Shown one piece after another: positions 10,806-21,059 of a stretch of 64,000 nt of DNA (within the stretch, counting starts at the first letter, position 1; each line of letters begins with the position of its first letter). Source of the stretch: Anastrepha obliqua (Eukaryota > Arthropoda > Insecta > Diptera > Tephritidae). Below the pieces are notes generated by a model, which saw only the letters and a list, made by a program, of their open reading frames with translations, had not been told where the DNA came from and ran no database searches. Position numbers and translations under genes: made by a program. The stretch is taken from contig NC_072895.1 of NCBI RefSeq assembly GCF_027943255.1, forward strand, positions 79,362,001 to 79,426,000, read 5' to 3'.

Positions 10806-13149
10806 ATAAACTTGGAGGATAAATACTTTGATCTCGATTATTTGATCTCATTTAAAGACTGATTTTGCTGTTTTGAATATTTCGTACTGTATAAAGTTAG
10901 AAAAGTAAGAAGGGATTCTATTGCTTAAATTATTTTTCAAAAATTGTTTTCTTACGTGATTACAAAGTATCTGGACACAAAAGGATATGTAAAGAATTAT
11001 TAATTAGTTAGTATTTTATAACCCTGAAACATCGCATGGTCTTTTAGGTTAGTCGTTGTCGTTGCAAACGCCCACACGTCTGCTTGAAGATTTAGGTAAA
11101 ACTTGTACCACGACAGGGTAATCTAACTTGTTCCGAAAAAAATGAGTTTCTTTACACCTCAAACTTATTGTAAGGGTTTCAGAAATCCACATATACGTTA
11201 GGGCAACCAGTCATAAGCGTCATAGAAATATAATACGGAAACATAGAAACGGAAAACATCTTTTTTAACAAATTGTGTTCTCAGTAATGCCAAAATTTTT
11301 CTGTTACATTTAAGGTAATTTTTTTTTTTTTTTAAGAATGACAGAGAATCCTCTAAGTACTGGTTTAATTATCAGAAGCGCAGAAGAAACGCATTTTTCT
11401 AGTTTTGGTAAGTTTAAATACTAATTTTTCCAATATATGTACACTACAGTCATCTACAGAAGAAGCACCGTGTCATTGCACTGGGCAAATCAAAAACGTA
11501 ACAGAAAATCATAAAAGCGTAAAAATTTAATTTGTGCAGGAATATTTTCAGTGAAGAAAATTTTGGTTTAACATTTTCGAACTTAAGAATTTGTATTAGA
11601 AAATTACAAATAAAGCGTATCCTCAAAAAAAACAAACATAAAAACAAACCAATTTACATTTAAATTTAAAGCTAGATGACAAATGACATCGATCGGTAAG
11701 TAGTATAATTCAACACAACAAAGCTGAAATCAGGTAAGCAAAAGATTAGAAATGCTGCAGGGATACATCGAAGAAGCATTTTAGGGACTTTGTTTTTCAA
11801 TGTCTGTTCGTTGTGAATAGTTTTAAAAACAATTCACGAAACCGATTGTGAATGCACAAAGCACGAGCGGTGCTCCAATATTTTTGGAATCAGTTTCACA
11901 TCCACACCTTCTACCAAATGTGTCTTAACATCGGTAAAATTTCTGTTTTGACTTTGTCCCGTTTTCTTTGGCTGTTCTACTATTACATTTTCAAAATGGC
12001 ATCAAGCAGATCAGATCATTGGCATTTCTCTTTTAACAGAAAATTCGTATTGGAAATTTACAGTGAAATGAACAGTGAAAATTGGGGTAATCTAAGGTGT
12101 AGATGTGGCGTACGAAAACAATTGTTGTTTCCCAGAAAGAGAAGTGAAAGTACATTTTAAAAAATCTAAAAAAAGTCTCTCCGTTTATAATTTAAGCGGT
12201 ACATAAGTTAACTATAAACAGAACAAATCATCTCAAATGTTACATCTTTCAAAAAATGTTCGTAATCGATAGCACCGGAAAATGTTATTCATTATTTTCA
12301 CTGCTATCAGCTAAATTTTTGTGGTGATTAACAGCTAACCGGTAGCTCCTCATCCGAAAAACTTCATCAAAAGTCAACTGCAGATGTTTGCTAACCAGGG
12401 ATTGAGAAATTGCTTTTTTAGCCATCTACCGATTAAGTTCCGATTAAGCGCTTAGTAGAAAAAGGAGAAAAGCTTCCTAAGTTTTTTTATAGATAATTTG
12501 TTCAAGGATCTGCTATATATACATATAATACTTATATGTATTTAATAAATGGAGGATAGCTGAATTAAATCGGATCGAACGCTGTGTTCCTTCCTATTTC
12601 ACCAAATGGCAGCTGATTTTATTGCACACAAGTGTACGAAAGCGTTTGGTCTAATTTTTTTTAAGTCTATCCCCTTTTATTCTTCGTATTTCGAACCGTT
12701 GTAGTTGTATTGACAAAAAAATTTAACAAACAACGAAATGCTATAAGGTGATGTTTGGTAAAATATGCTGCAGGCACCTGAAACTCCAAAAAACAAAAAC
12801 CAAAATATCGATAAACTCGTCTTTAATGTGTGCCATTACTAAAGAGTATTTCAAAATACGCCCTAGATGTTGTTTGAAAATAAAACATGTAAAAATTGAG
12901 ATTCTTTCAGGTTTCACTATTTTTACTCTAAATACGGCTCTTACCAATTATATCTGAAAAATGACATCATTTAAATGTGTATTACGAGGAAGTTTACAGG
13001 GACTCACTCAAATATTATCGCATTAGGTTGAGCAATCTTGATCCGAATGTTGTGTGTCAACTCTTGACTTTACTTTTCAAAAACCCCCAACAGAACCAGT
13101 TTCTTAAAATTTTTTCACCAACCTTTGAATTGTCATTTTCATAATAAGC
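10806..13149. other. Long AT-rich non-coding stretch
   Basis: No gene is supported; short frames at 11450-11647 (-), 11852-12160 (+) and 12741-12957 lack domains. The only recognised item is dispersed repeat B at 12843-12920. Confidence 0.45.
12843..12920 (+). repeat. Dispersed repeat B, copy 1
   Basis: About 78 bp is shared with 40378-40450 in the same orientation, including CTAGATGTTGTTT, AAATAAAACA and TTTCAGGTTTCAC. Its nature is unknown; copy 2 directly abuts a LINE fragment. Confidence 0.65.
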
Positions 13150-13507
13150 GAAGTGAATTGTCAAGTCAATAAGCGAAAACGCTCACAGATATCTCGTATA
13201 GTTCAAGAAAAACTAACAGAAAAACGCCAAGCGGGAAAGCATTGGCAACAAACCAGACACCCTGGAGACAAAAAAACTCTGAGCTCGCGTACACAAGAAC
13301 TAAAGGAAATTCTCAAAAACGAACGTTACTCTCAAATACAAAACTATCTCAGTAACCTGGATGCTTTCTCTGTATCAGACTACTCTCTTTAAATATATAG
13401 CAAAAGAGTTCAAAAGGCCAACCTTAGCACAACCAATCACAATTAAAATGGAAATAACAAATGGGCTAAGTCGGATCTAGAAAAAGCTTAAATATTTGCT
13501 CGTCACT

Positions 13508-13600
13508 TATAAATATATAATTGGCACCTACACCCTTTTTGGGGGTTTGGCCGAGCTCCTCCTCCTATTTGTGACGGGCGTCTTGGTGTTGTTTCACAAA
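13508..13600 (-). mobile_element. 5'-truncated SINE inside the jockey LINE, with 11 bp target duplication
   Basis: Only the 3' part of the SINE is present, inverted: TATAAATATATAATTGGC, then GGTTTGGCCGAGCTCC, to about TTGTTTCACAAA. TGCTCGTCACT occurs on both sides (13497-13507 and 13601-13611), a perfect 11 bp target-site duplication. 5' truncation with a direct repeat is the signature of target-primed reverse transcription. Removing the insert restores the LINE's FARH reading. Confidence 0.9.
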
Positions 13601-13842
13601 TGCTCGTCACTGATACCGAGTTTTTACCCCACATGATATCGAACCCTCGCTAAGTACAGCTTCAAAGTTAAAGACAACCTGGAGCTCATCTACTATATGG
13701 ACCCACCCATAAACAAATTTTCAACAAACGAAGTGAAAGAAGCGATAAAAAAGTTTAAAACCAAGAAAGCCCATGGATACGATCTCATCACTAGAGAAGT
13801 ACTCAAGCAACTTCCAACAGATGGAATATCTTTTCTCAGGCA

Positions 13843-14363
13843 AAGGGTTTTCCAACAAGAGGTGTTATTTTGATATTCCAAGAAAAATGCTATTTTTTAA
13901 TATATATGATCCGATGTTTATTTCATTATAAAGAGGAAGGTATACCGTTAATGGTGGAAAATAACATAAGGCAAATGACCACCATGACCACGATTACAGG
14001 ACAATATCCTTTTCATGAAATTTTCCATAACCGAATTGCAAAGTGGGTGCCATATGTCCTCGATAGCCTCCTCACGAATTCCATCTTTGACGTCTTGAAT
14101 CGACCCTGGGCTGTTGGCGTAGACCTACACTTTCACGTGGCCCCAAAGAAAAAAGTCACAAGGTGTTAAATCACAAGATCTCCGTGGCCAATTGTGATCA
14201 CCTCTTTGAGAGATAACCCGGTCTTTTCGTGGGCGTAGCGCCGTCTTGTTGAAAATAAACTGTGTCCAGATAAATACCATCCAATTCCGGCCATAAAAAA
14301 TCGCTAATCATCTCTCGATAGCCTTTTATATATTTAAATAACACCTGTTATTGGAAAACCCTT
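13843..14363 (-). mobile_element. DD41D mariner derivative nested in the jockey LINE
   Basis: The ends are inverted: AAGGGTTTTCCAACAAGAGG on the left, and on the right the complement of AAGGGTTTTCCAATAACAGG; similarity runs about 30 bp. TA follows at 14364-14365, while CA precedes it on the left (a decayed TA). Minus-strand translation of 14010-14330 shows transposase pieces: FLWPELDGIYLDTVYFQQDG (second catalytic Asp), then the family's proline/arginine block before the third Asp, and a SIQDVKDGIREEA region. Both ends of the gene are missing. The LINE frame resumes at YNAAI directly after the element. Confidence 0.85.
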
Positions 14364-15230
14364 TACAATGCCGCAATATTAACTGGTTTTGTTCCTCCCC
14401 AATGGAAATTTGCACAAATAAAAATGATCCGTATACTCGGAAAAAGCGCCGAAAAAGTGTTTAGTTTGTTGCTTATTACCTCAAAAGTTTTGGAGTCACT
14501 ATTTCTTAAAAGAAAGATGCCTATAATTAAAGACCAAAAATGAATCCCAAATCACCAATTCGGTTTCAGAAAAACACATGGTACCATCAAACAAGTACAC
14601 AAACTCGTAAATAGTATTCACAAAGCATTTGAACATAAGAAGTATGGCACAGCCGCATTTCTCAACATCTCTGAAGCCTTCGACCGTATCTGGCATGACA
14701 GTTTACTTTGCAGAATAAAGTCCCACACATTATTATATCTTTATCAAATTCTGCCTAAAAATCGGCACTTTTTTGTAAAACAAAATGAAAACAACCTCAG
14801 CTCTATGAAAGTTTTGTTGGTGTACCCCAGGGTCCCATCTTATACTATACTTGCTTTACACTCACGTTCTATCAGTTACTGGGGAAACTATCGTCGGAAC
14901 TTTTGCAGACGACACCTCTTTTCTCGCAATTGTCTCCCTCCCCGATGTAACTTCTCTTAAACACGAAAAAGAACTTGATATAACTCAATGGCTCAAAGCC
15001 TGAAAAATAAAAGTTACCTTTACACTCAAGCGAAATGCTTGCCCACCCGCTAAACTCAATAACACAATAATACCTCAAAGTAATGTTACAAAATATTTCG
15101 GAATGCATCTTGACTGCAAACTTACGTGGAAAAGGCATACTTTTACTGAACGCAAGGCACTAAACGTCTAACTCCGCCGTCCATGCCCAAACATGAGGTT
15201 CAGAAGATCCTTTTAAATTTAACACGAAGT

Positions 15231-15536
15231 TTTGAAACGATTGTCATTAAATTGCTTTTATTAATCTTAACTATAGTTATATTTGATAGAAAATACCGAA
15301 TCGTAACAAGTCGTAGCTAGTCATAATTACGTTAATTATGAAATTTAAAAAAGCTCGAGCTTTGCTTAAAATAATTCAAGTTTGATATAAAAAATGTATC
15401 TTGTAGTCTACAGCTAAAAAATTTTAAAATGAGTACTAACTTTATGCGCTATGTGAATATGGGAACTCCCAATAAAATACATGCATCCGTTATTAAAACA
15501 GTAAAAAAAATTTATATATGTATGTATATATGTATA
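15231..15536. other. AT-rich spacer
   Basis: Non-coding; ends in a TATG/TA tract next to the following SINE. Confidence 0.45.
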
Positions 15537-15850
15537 CGGCGGCCGGCGTAGCCGAATGAGTTGGTGCGTGACTTCCATTCGCAATTCACAGAGAGAACGT
15601 TGGTTCGAATCTCGGTGAAACACCAAAATTAAGAAAAACATTTTTCTAATAGCGGTCGCCCCTCGGCAGGCAATGGAAAACCTCCGAGTGTATTTCTGCC
15701 ATGAAAAGGCTCCTCATAAAAATATCTGCCATTCGGAGTCGACTTGAAACTGTAGGTCCCTCCATTTGTGGAACAACATCAAGACACACTCCACAAATAG
15801 GAGGAGGAGCTCGGCCAAACACCCAAAAAGGGTGTACGCGCCAATTATAT
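15537..15850 (+). mobile_element. tRNA-derived SINE, best full-length copy
   Basis: The complete architecture is present: GCGGCCGGCG, box A (TAGCCGAATGAGTTGGTGC), box B (GGTTCGAATCTC), the full ~230 bp body, then the 3' hairpin ACACCC-AAAAA-GGGTGT and GTACGCGCCAATTATATATA. Insertion into a TA-rich microsatellite hides any target duplication. This copy is the best reference for the family in this window. Confidence 0.92.
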
Positions 15851-16439
15851 ATACATATATATGTATATATAAAAATTAGTTATGATGCATCCATCTATTG
15901 AAAAAAAAAATTCAATTTTTTAATTTTTTTTTTTCAAATTTTCAAAACAATAGACAAGTCAAAGATTACCATACATTTGGATGAAATAATTGTAGTTCTT
16001 GCATCATCTTTATTAATATGCTCTGGAATGCGGTCGAAAAATGAGTCTCAGAGAAAAGCAGCGCTTGATTTTATAAGCAAATCTTTTATGAAAGAGTTAG
16101 TGATAATGATTGTTTAGCGGATGTAAAGCGATTTCATCGGGTAGAACTATAAGTGACGATGAAGAAAAGTTGTCCACAATGGTTTATCCAGAAAAAAAAT
16201 GTACAAAAAGTAAATTATTTCATTAAACAGGATTAACTGTAAACATCCTTGCAAAGGCATTCCAAATTGCTCAGGCAACTGGGTATCGAACATTGAGCGA
16301 GCTCTAAGTCGCATAATGTGCTTATGAGTTTGTTAAAAAGGTCATAATATATGTGTTTTATACGAAAAGTACAAAATCTTGAATAGCTACAGCGTTGATG
16401 TCTGAAAGAAAGTTATTTCTTATAAAATTTTAGGCTCTT
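15851..16439. other. AT-rich non-coding spacer
   Basis: Nothing recognised. Confidence 0.45.
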
Positions 16440-16454
16440 AACGTGCTCCCATCC

Positions 16455-16600
16455 CATGTTTTTTCCCCCGGGCCCGGAGTTCTCAGAGGGGCCCGGACTC
16501 GAGATTATACGTATTTATATGAATTAGACAATATTGGAAAGGGCCCGCATTTGCAATTTTTTCCCGGGGCCCGGATATGCTCTCTACGGCCCTGCTATAC
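16455..16600. repeat. GC-rich block with repeated GGGCCCGG words
   Basis: CCCGGGCCCGG, GGGGCCCGGA, GGGCCCGC and CCCGGGGCCCGGA occur within about 140 bp of otherwise AT-rich DNA, in partly inverted arrangement. It ends with CTACGGCCCTGCTATAC next to the DD41D MITE. It may be a fragment of an unknown repeat. Confidence 0.5.
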
Positions 16601-16615
16601 ATATATATATATATA

Positions 16616-16975
16616 CAGGGTTGGCCATATTAAACTGACCCATGTGATTATTAAAAAAATATGGAAAAAGAAACATTTTTTTGTGTTTCATTGTGAAAAA
16701 CATTTAATTTAGTTCAAGGAGATTCGTTTACATCACTTTTTGAATATGATATCGCGCAAGTGGTCGCCCTTAGCTCGTATAGCGTAATGTGCCCGTTTTT
16801 CGGCGTTTTCCATAGTTTTGGCCAGCGTCTCGGCCGATATGGCTGCTATTTCCCGTCGGATATTGGCCTTAAGTGCGCCTAGTGTCTTTGGCTTGTTGAC
16901 GTAAACCTTAGATTTCAAATTACAGTAAAAAGTTATAGGGTTACTCAATGGGTCAGTTTAATATGGCCAACCCTG
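16616..16975 (-). mobile_element. 360 bp DD41D mariner derivative with perfect 28 bp TIRs
   Basis: TA flanks both ends (16614-16615 and 16976-16977). The first 28 bases, starting CAGGGTTGGCCATATT, are repeated perfectly inverted at the right end. Inside, minus-strand 16733-16948 encodes the end of a transposase: KSKVYVNKP, then an ALKANIRREIAAI stretch, ending GDHLRDIIFKK. This is the same C-terminal layout as the DD41D relic at 20430-21053. The catalytic core is deleted. Perfect TIRs imply relatively recent movement, helped by an enzyme elsewhere. Confidence 0.9.
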
Positions 16976-16992
16976 TATATATATATTATATA

Positions 16993-17062
16993 TAATTGGC
17001 GCGTACACCCTTTTAGGGTGTTTGGCCGAGCTTCTCCTCCTATTTGTGGTGTACGTTTCGAG
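16993..17062 (-). mobile_element. 5'-truncated SINE fragment
   Basis: Inverted 3' end of the family: AATTGGCGCGTACACCC, a hairpin remnant, GTTTGGCCGAGCTTC, CTCCTATTTGTGG. The body and head are missing. No target duplication could be recognised because the left side is TA repeat. Confidence 0.8.
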
Positions 17063-17240
17063 GTGGTGGTGAAAAATTCGAGTCATTGTGGTACGTGTAA
17101 CCGGCTACCATAGGAATCACCTTACTAAACACTTTAATAGTTTGTTGGCGTGATCTTTTAATTTATTATAGCAGTTATATTTAAGGGGGTGAAATAAAGA
17201 AAGCGGGATTTGTTCACCGGCATTACCACTCTTGAAAGTA

Positions 17241-17525
17241 AAAAAAATAATAATTAGCGTGTATACTTTTGTTAGGTGTTTTGCGCGCTTCTTGATGTTT
17301 CTCCGCAAATAGGGAGACCTACAGTTTTAAGCTAACTCCGAATGATAGATATTTTTTATGAGGAGCTTTTTCATGACAGAAAAACGGAGGTTTGCCATTG
17401 CCTGCCGAGGGCGACCGCTATTAGAACAATTTTGTCTATCATTTTGGTATTTCATGCAAGGAGATTTGAACCTAGGCGCACCCGAATGGTAGTCACATAC
17501 CAAGCCATTCGGCTAAGGTGGCCGG
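17241..17525 (-). mobile_element. Full-length SINE with 14 bp target duplication
   Basis: Inverted copy with the 3' tail at 17241-17260, body landmarks (TATGAGGAGCTTTTTC, GAGGGCGACCGCTATT) and the tRNA-like head at the right. Read on the minus strand the head carries TTAGCCGAATGGCTTGG (box A) and GGTTCAAATCTCC (box B). CACTCTTGAAAGTA lies on both sides (17227-17240 and 17526-17539), a perfect 14 bp duplication. The 3' part of the body is diverged, but the insertion is unambiguous. Confidence 0.92.
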
Positions 17526-17539
17526 CACTCTTGAAAGTA

Positions 17540-19619
17540 GTTCAACAAATTACGCCAACCTCGCCGTTGTCCCGGAACTTTGCTAGCTTATTTTTTTTTT
17601 TTTTTTTGTCAAACAGTTAAGGAGACGAAAATAGCTAAAGGGCACTTTTAAAGTTAGAAAACTTTGTCGGTTCGGTTAGTAAAGCTCAATTTGTAGATGA
17701 GAAAGTGGCTACAAGAAGCTCTTCATTGTGCATATGTGCACATGCACATATTTTAATATTTTAATTATTTATGAGATATAATAAACTAAATTTATGCTAA
17801 GCGGAATTTTGCTCAAGCGGAGAAATTAAAAATTAAACAAATCGATCAACACTTTCATCTGCGGGAATTTTATAATATTTTTAAAAGAGAGGAATTGAAA
17901 ACAATTTTCCATAACTTTAAGTCGAGGTTATCCTCCAATGGTTTAAACCGCCTCCATTGATTTTTTAATAGATTTTTAGAGGGACAACTCTTTAGAAAGA
18001 ACTTTTTCTTTTTTGTTATTTCACATTAGCTGTGATGATCGAGCCCAGCACCGACTGCCGACGTGTCACACCCTGGCTCACTCTTCTACGCCTTCCACCC
18101 TACTTCAATCAGGGGGAAATAAGATTTTCGGAGATAGCGCCACCTCTGCTAAGCAATTTAAGTGAATTACGAGTATCGCGAAAAATTCACGGCAAGTACC
18201 CAGAACCCAAGCTGATGGTGTTAACCACGAACTATATTCCAGGCATACTACATCTCCATAAATAATATGTACGTGAACATGCAACGCTTGCAGACGGAAA
18301 GCTAACTTGGTTGCTTGCCACTATTACGATTTCAACTCGTTCGCGTGCATACATATGTTTGGTCATACTTCCATACACATACATACATCTATTTATATGG
18401 ATATATGTAAAGTGTGTAAGTCAATGGAAAGCCCAGAGTAGGAGCGAAGGAACTCGGAAGCAGTGTCGGTGTAGATTTTGTAGCAGAGATGAGATAGCGG
18501 AAATTGCAGGAGCGAGACTAATAAGAAATTTTGTGAACTTTGCAAATTTTCCACCATTAATTTTCCGCCATCGCAACGTTATACAGGAGGTAAGGGCAAC
18601 ATACCAGCATTGCCTGCTTAAAATTTGGTCGAATATTTGTAGGTTGCATGAATTCAAAAACTTATTCTCTTCGCCCACTAAAACACAAGCGTGCATGCTG
18701 GGTAAGAAGAAACGCCTATACACCCTTTCAGATAGATTTTTCAATGGCTGTCAGCAATGAGAGCAGGCAATAATTGTCAAGCAATTTGAATCATACTCGT
18801 ACTTTTGCCGCCATTGCCGTAGCCATTTCCTCTGGCGTCAATGTGAATGGCTCGTGGAGTGTCATGATAAATCACATGGCAATTGAGAAGCATTGCTCGG
18901 CGCGTGAAATACATGCATACATGCGGATGCACGAGTATATAGGTAACACTTGTATGTATCTTTCCAACAAATAATGCGAAATTAGAAATTAAGAATGAGT
19001 AAACGAAATGGAAAAGGAAATATGACTGAAGAAAAAAAAAAATCAAATGACTTCAGCCTACATGCTTTCTAAAGTCATTTATTAAAATTGATGATGCTGT
19101 AGAGGAAAATACTCAGCGCCCTTCCGATTCTGGAGCACTACTGAAATTTGCAACGAATGGTAAAGCAAAGCAAGGAAGCGGAAATTACCAAAGGAAGTGT
19201 TCGACCGCCCAACTAGAAAAGCAATAAAAAATGTATCCCCTCCCCCGACCGTTGACACTTAGAAATTATAGAATGATAAAGGAAACTGAAGAAAAACGTG
19301 AGAAAAGGTTGCTCGAAAGGTGATTGCGATAAGAGAGAGGAAATTTATCATTAAGCAGCTTCTTTTGATGACCATTTTAATATTTATTCTACTAAGTAAT
19401 AGAAAATATTTTTGCAACTATATTTACCTTGGAGAATATAAAATTATTTCACATTTGTTTTGCGAAAAAATGTTCAAGGTCGAGCGAGGGTGTGCCAAAA
19501 TTCCCCAAAACTTAAATGTATTTTCCAACATTTTTCTTTTTTCTTCTTCCTTATTTCACCTCTCGTGGGAGCATAGGATCTTAGGGAGCAAGGCTTTTTT
19601 CATCTGACCCATCTGACTT
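17540..19619. other. Non-coding stretch with several weak open frames
   Basis: Open frames at 18032-18265 (+), 18311-18760 (+, 149 codons), 18421-18744 (-) and 19320-19607 (+) overlap one another or have AT-driven composition. None has a recognisable domain. No gene is called. Confidence 0.45.
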
Positions 19620-20300
19620 TTATATGACGCAGTTCATATAGGAAATGGTGGTTTTAGAGAGTACCTCCTCAAGTATGGCTATGATGATGAAGTGATACAT
19701 TCTTCTTGTGTCAAGGCAAATGAAAAAGTAGCGCATATTTTCTTTTACTGTTCAAGATATATTATAGTAAAGAGCAAAAGTTTTTAGAAAACAAAAGAGC
19801 AGAACGAATAACTCCAGACAATATTGTTCCACACATGCTACTATCTAAAGAAGTATGGGATTGTATTGAAAAACTGTCAGCTTTCGTACTCCGTGATTTA
19901 AGATATGTGGAGAGATGGCCATTTAATAAATCCCTGAAATTCTGTAGCCAATAGGCTACGCTCGTACTACGATGTAGTAATTAACGGCTGGGTGGTAGGA
20001 TTCATTTTTGAGCTAGTGCTCCAGGTGTGTGGAAGCAAACTGACGATACCAGACATAGAAACTTACCTTTCTATGGCATGGCGGATGGGAAATACTGATA
20101 CGAAAGGGGCGGCTCTGGCTGGTAGCAAGTAGTTGCTACTTTCGACGCATCGAGTCAGAACAGTAACGGACGTTGAGCCTAGTGCTCAAACAGCCTTCCT
20201 ACGAAATACCTAACGGTAGTAGGAATCGATACTTTGACAGTAGGAGGTTAAGTTCGGGTTAAAGTCCCACACTGACGGTGTTAGGCTTTCGATGCTTCCC
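19620..20300 (+). pseudogene. LINE 3' end: zinc-knuckle region and 3' UTR
   Basis: Translation of 19635-19925 gives GHGGFREYLLKYGY-like sequence, then a cysteine/histidine cluster (SSCVKANEKVAHIFFYCSRY) and a conserved tail (WDCIEKLSAFVLRDLRYVER) across a frameshift. This resembles the C-terminus of R1/LOA-type LINE ORF2 proteins. The G/C-richer sequence after it, with GTTCGGGTTAAAGTCC near 20250, looks like a 3' UTR. RT and endonuclease are absent. Confidence 0.68.
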
Positions 20301-20429
20301 CCTCGTAAAAAAGTGTACTATTACAGTGTACAATTTCGCATCCCAAAAAAACTGGCGAGCGAGAAGATCTCTGTTTCGTTGGTCCTAGGCTCATGGAGTG
20401 TTGTGAGGAATTAATGTTTTAATATGCTG

Positions 20430-21053
20430 TTGTTTTCTATACGCTTGAACAAAATTGGGAAATATTGAAAACCTATTTCCAAAGTGGTGAGTCTTCTTCT
20501 TCTTTTCTGATTTTCACATCGGTGGCTACGTCAACAAGCAAAATTGGGGGCTCAGAAAATCCAGTCACTGTTTGTGTCTGGCGGCATCATCGGGCCATTT
20601 TGTTTCGAAAATGAGCGAGGAGGCGCGGTTACAGTAAATGGCGAGCGTTACCGTGACATGCTCAACGAGTTGTTTCCAAAAATTGAAGAGGATGACATGG
20701 ACGACATTTGGTTTCAACAGGACGATGCAACTTGTCACACTGCCAAAGTTACACTCGAACTTTTGGCTACCGTTTTTGAAAACCGAATAATCAGCCGAAA
20801 TTTCGATATTAATTAGCCGCCTCGGAGCTGTGATTTAAGCCCGTTGGACTATTTTTTGTGGGGAGCCATTACGGACAAATACTATGCGAACCATCCAGAG
20901 ACGATTTATGCTTTAAAACACGAAATCGAAGTTGCCATTCATGAAATTGGAGCCCACACAATCGAAAATGTGCTTAAAAATTGGGTTGATCGAATGGCCT
21001 GCTGTAAAACCAGTCGTGACAGTCATTTGAACGATATTATTTTTCATTCATAA
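20430..21053 (+). pseudogene. DD41D (rosa-type) mariner transposase relic
   Basis: An N-terminal trace, YTLEQNWEILKTYFQSGES at about 20436-20493, is joined by an internal deletion to the catalytic region. From about 20510 the relic reads HIGGYVNKQN and then IGPFCFENERGGAVTVNGER. WFQQDDATCHTA holds the second catalytic Asp and CDLSPLDYFLWG the third, with 41 residues between them, hence DD41D. A TAG at 20814-20816 replaces the Trp of the WPPRSCD motif. The C-terminus DSHLNDIIFHS is intact. The first Asp region lies at the deletion and is missing. DD41D is the signature of the rosa group known from tephritid flies. TIRs were not identified. Confidence 0.88.
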
Positions 21054-21059
21054 ATGACA

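Larger units (their letters stand above)
13150..15230 (+). pseudogene. Jockey-like LINE ORF2 remnant, interrupted by a SINE and a DD41D MITE
   Basis: Pieces appear in the right order. The endonuclease-RT linker comes first (HWQQTRHPGDKK, then a DYSLW motif, 13150-13480). The start of RT is at 13610-13840 (NEVKEAIKKFKTKKAHGYD, then REVLKQLP). After the insertion comes PPQWKFAQIKMI (14370-14430), then NHQFGFRK-like, IKQVHKLV and FADDTSFLA (the RT active-site FADD, about 14905-14930), and NVTKYFGMHLDCKLTW (15083-15135). This order matches jockey-clade reverse transcriptases. There are many stops and frameshifts. The SINE (13508-13600) and the DD41D derivative (13843-14363) arrived after the LINE. 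Confidence 0.85.

Noticed and set aside
18311..18760. 149-codon plus-strand frame
   Set aside because: No domain, an overlapping 107-codon antisense frame, and a composition consistent with chance.
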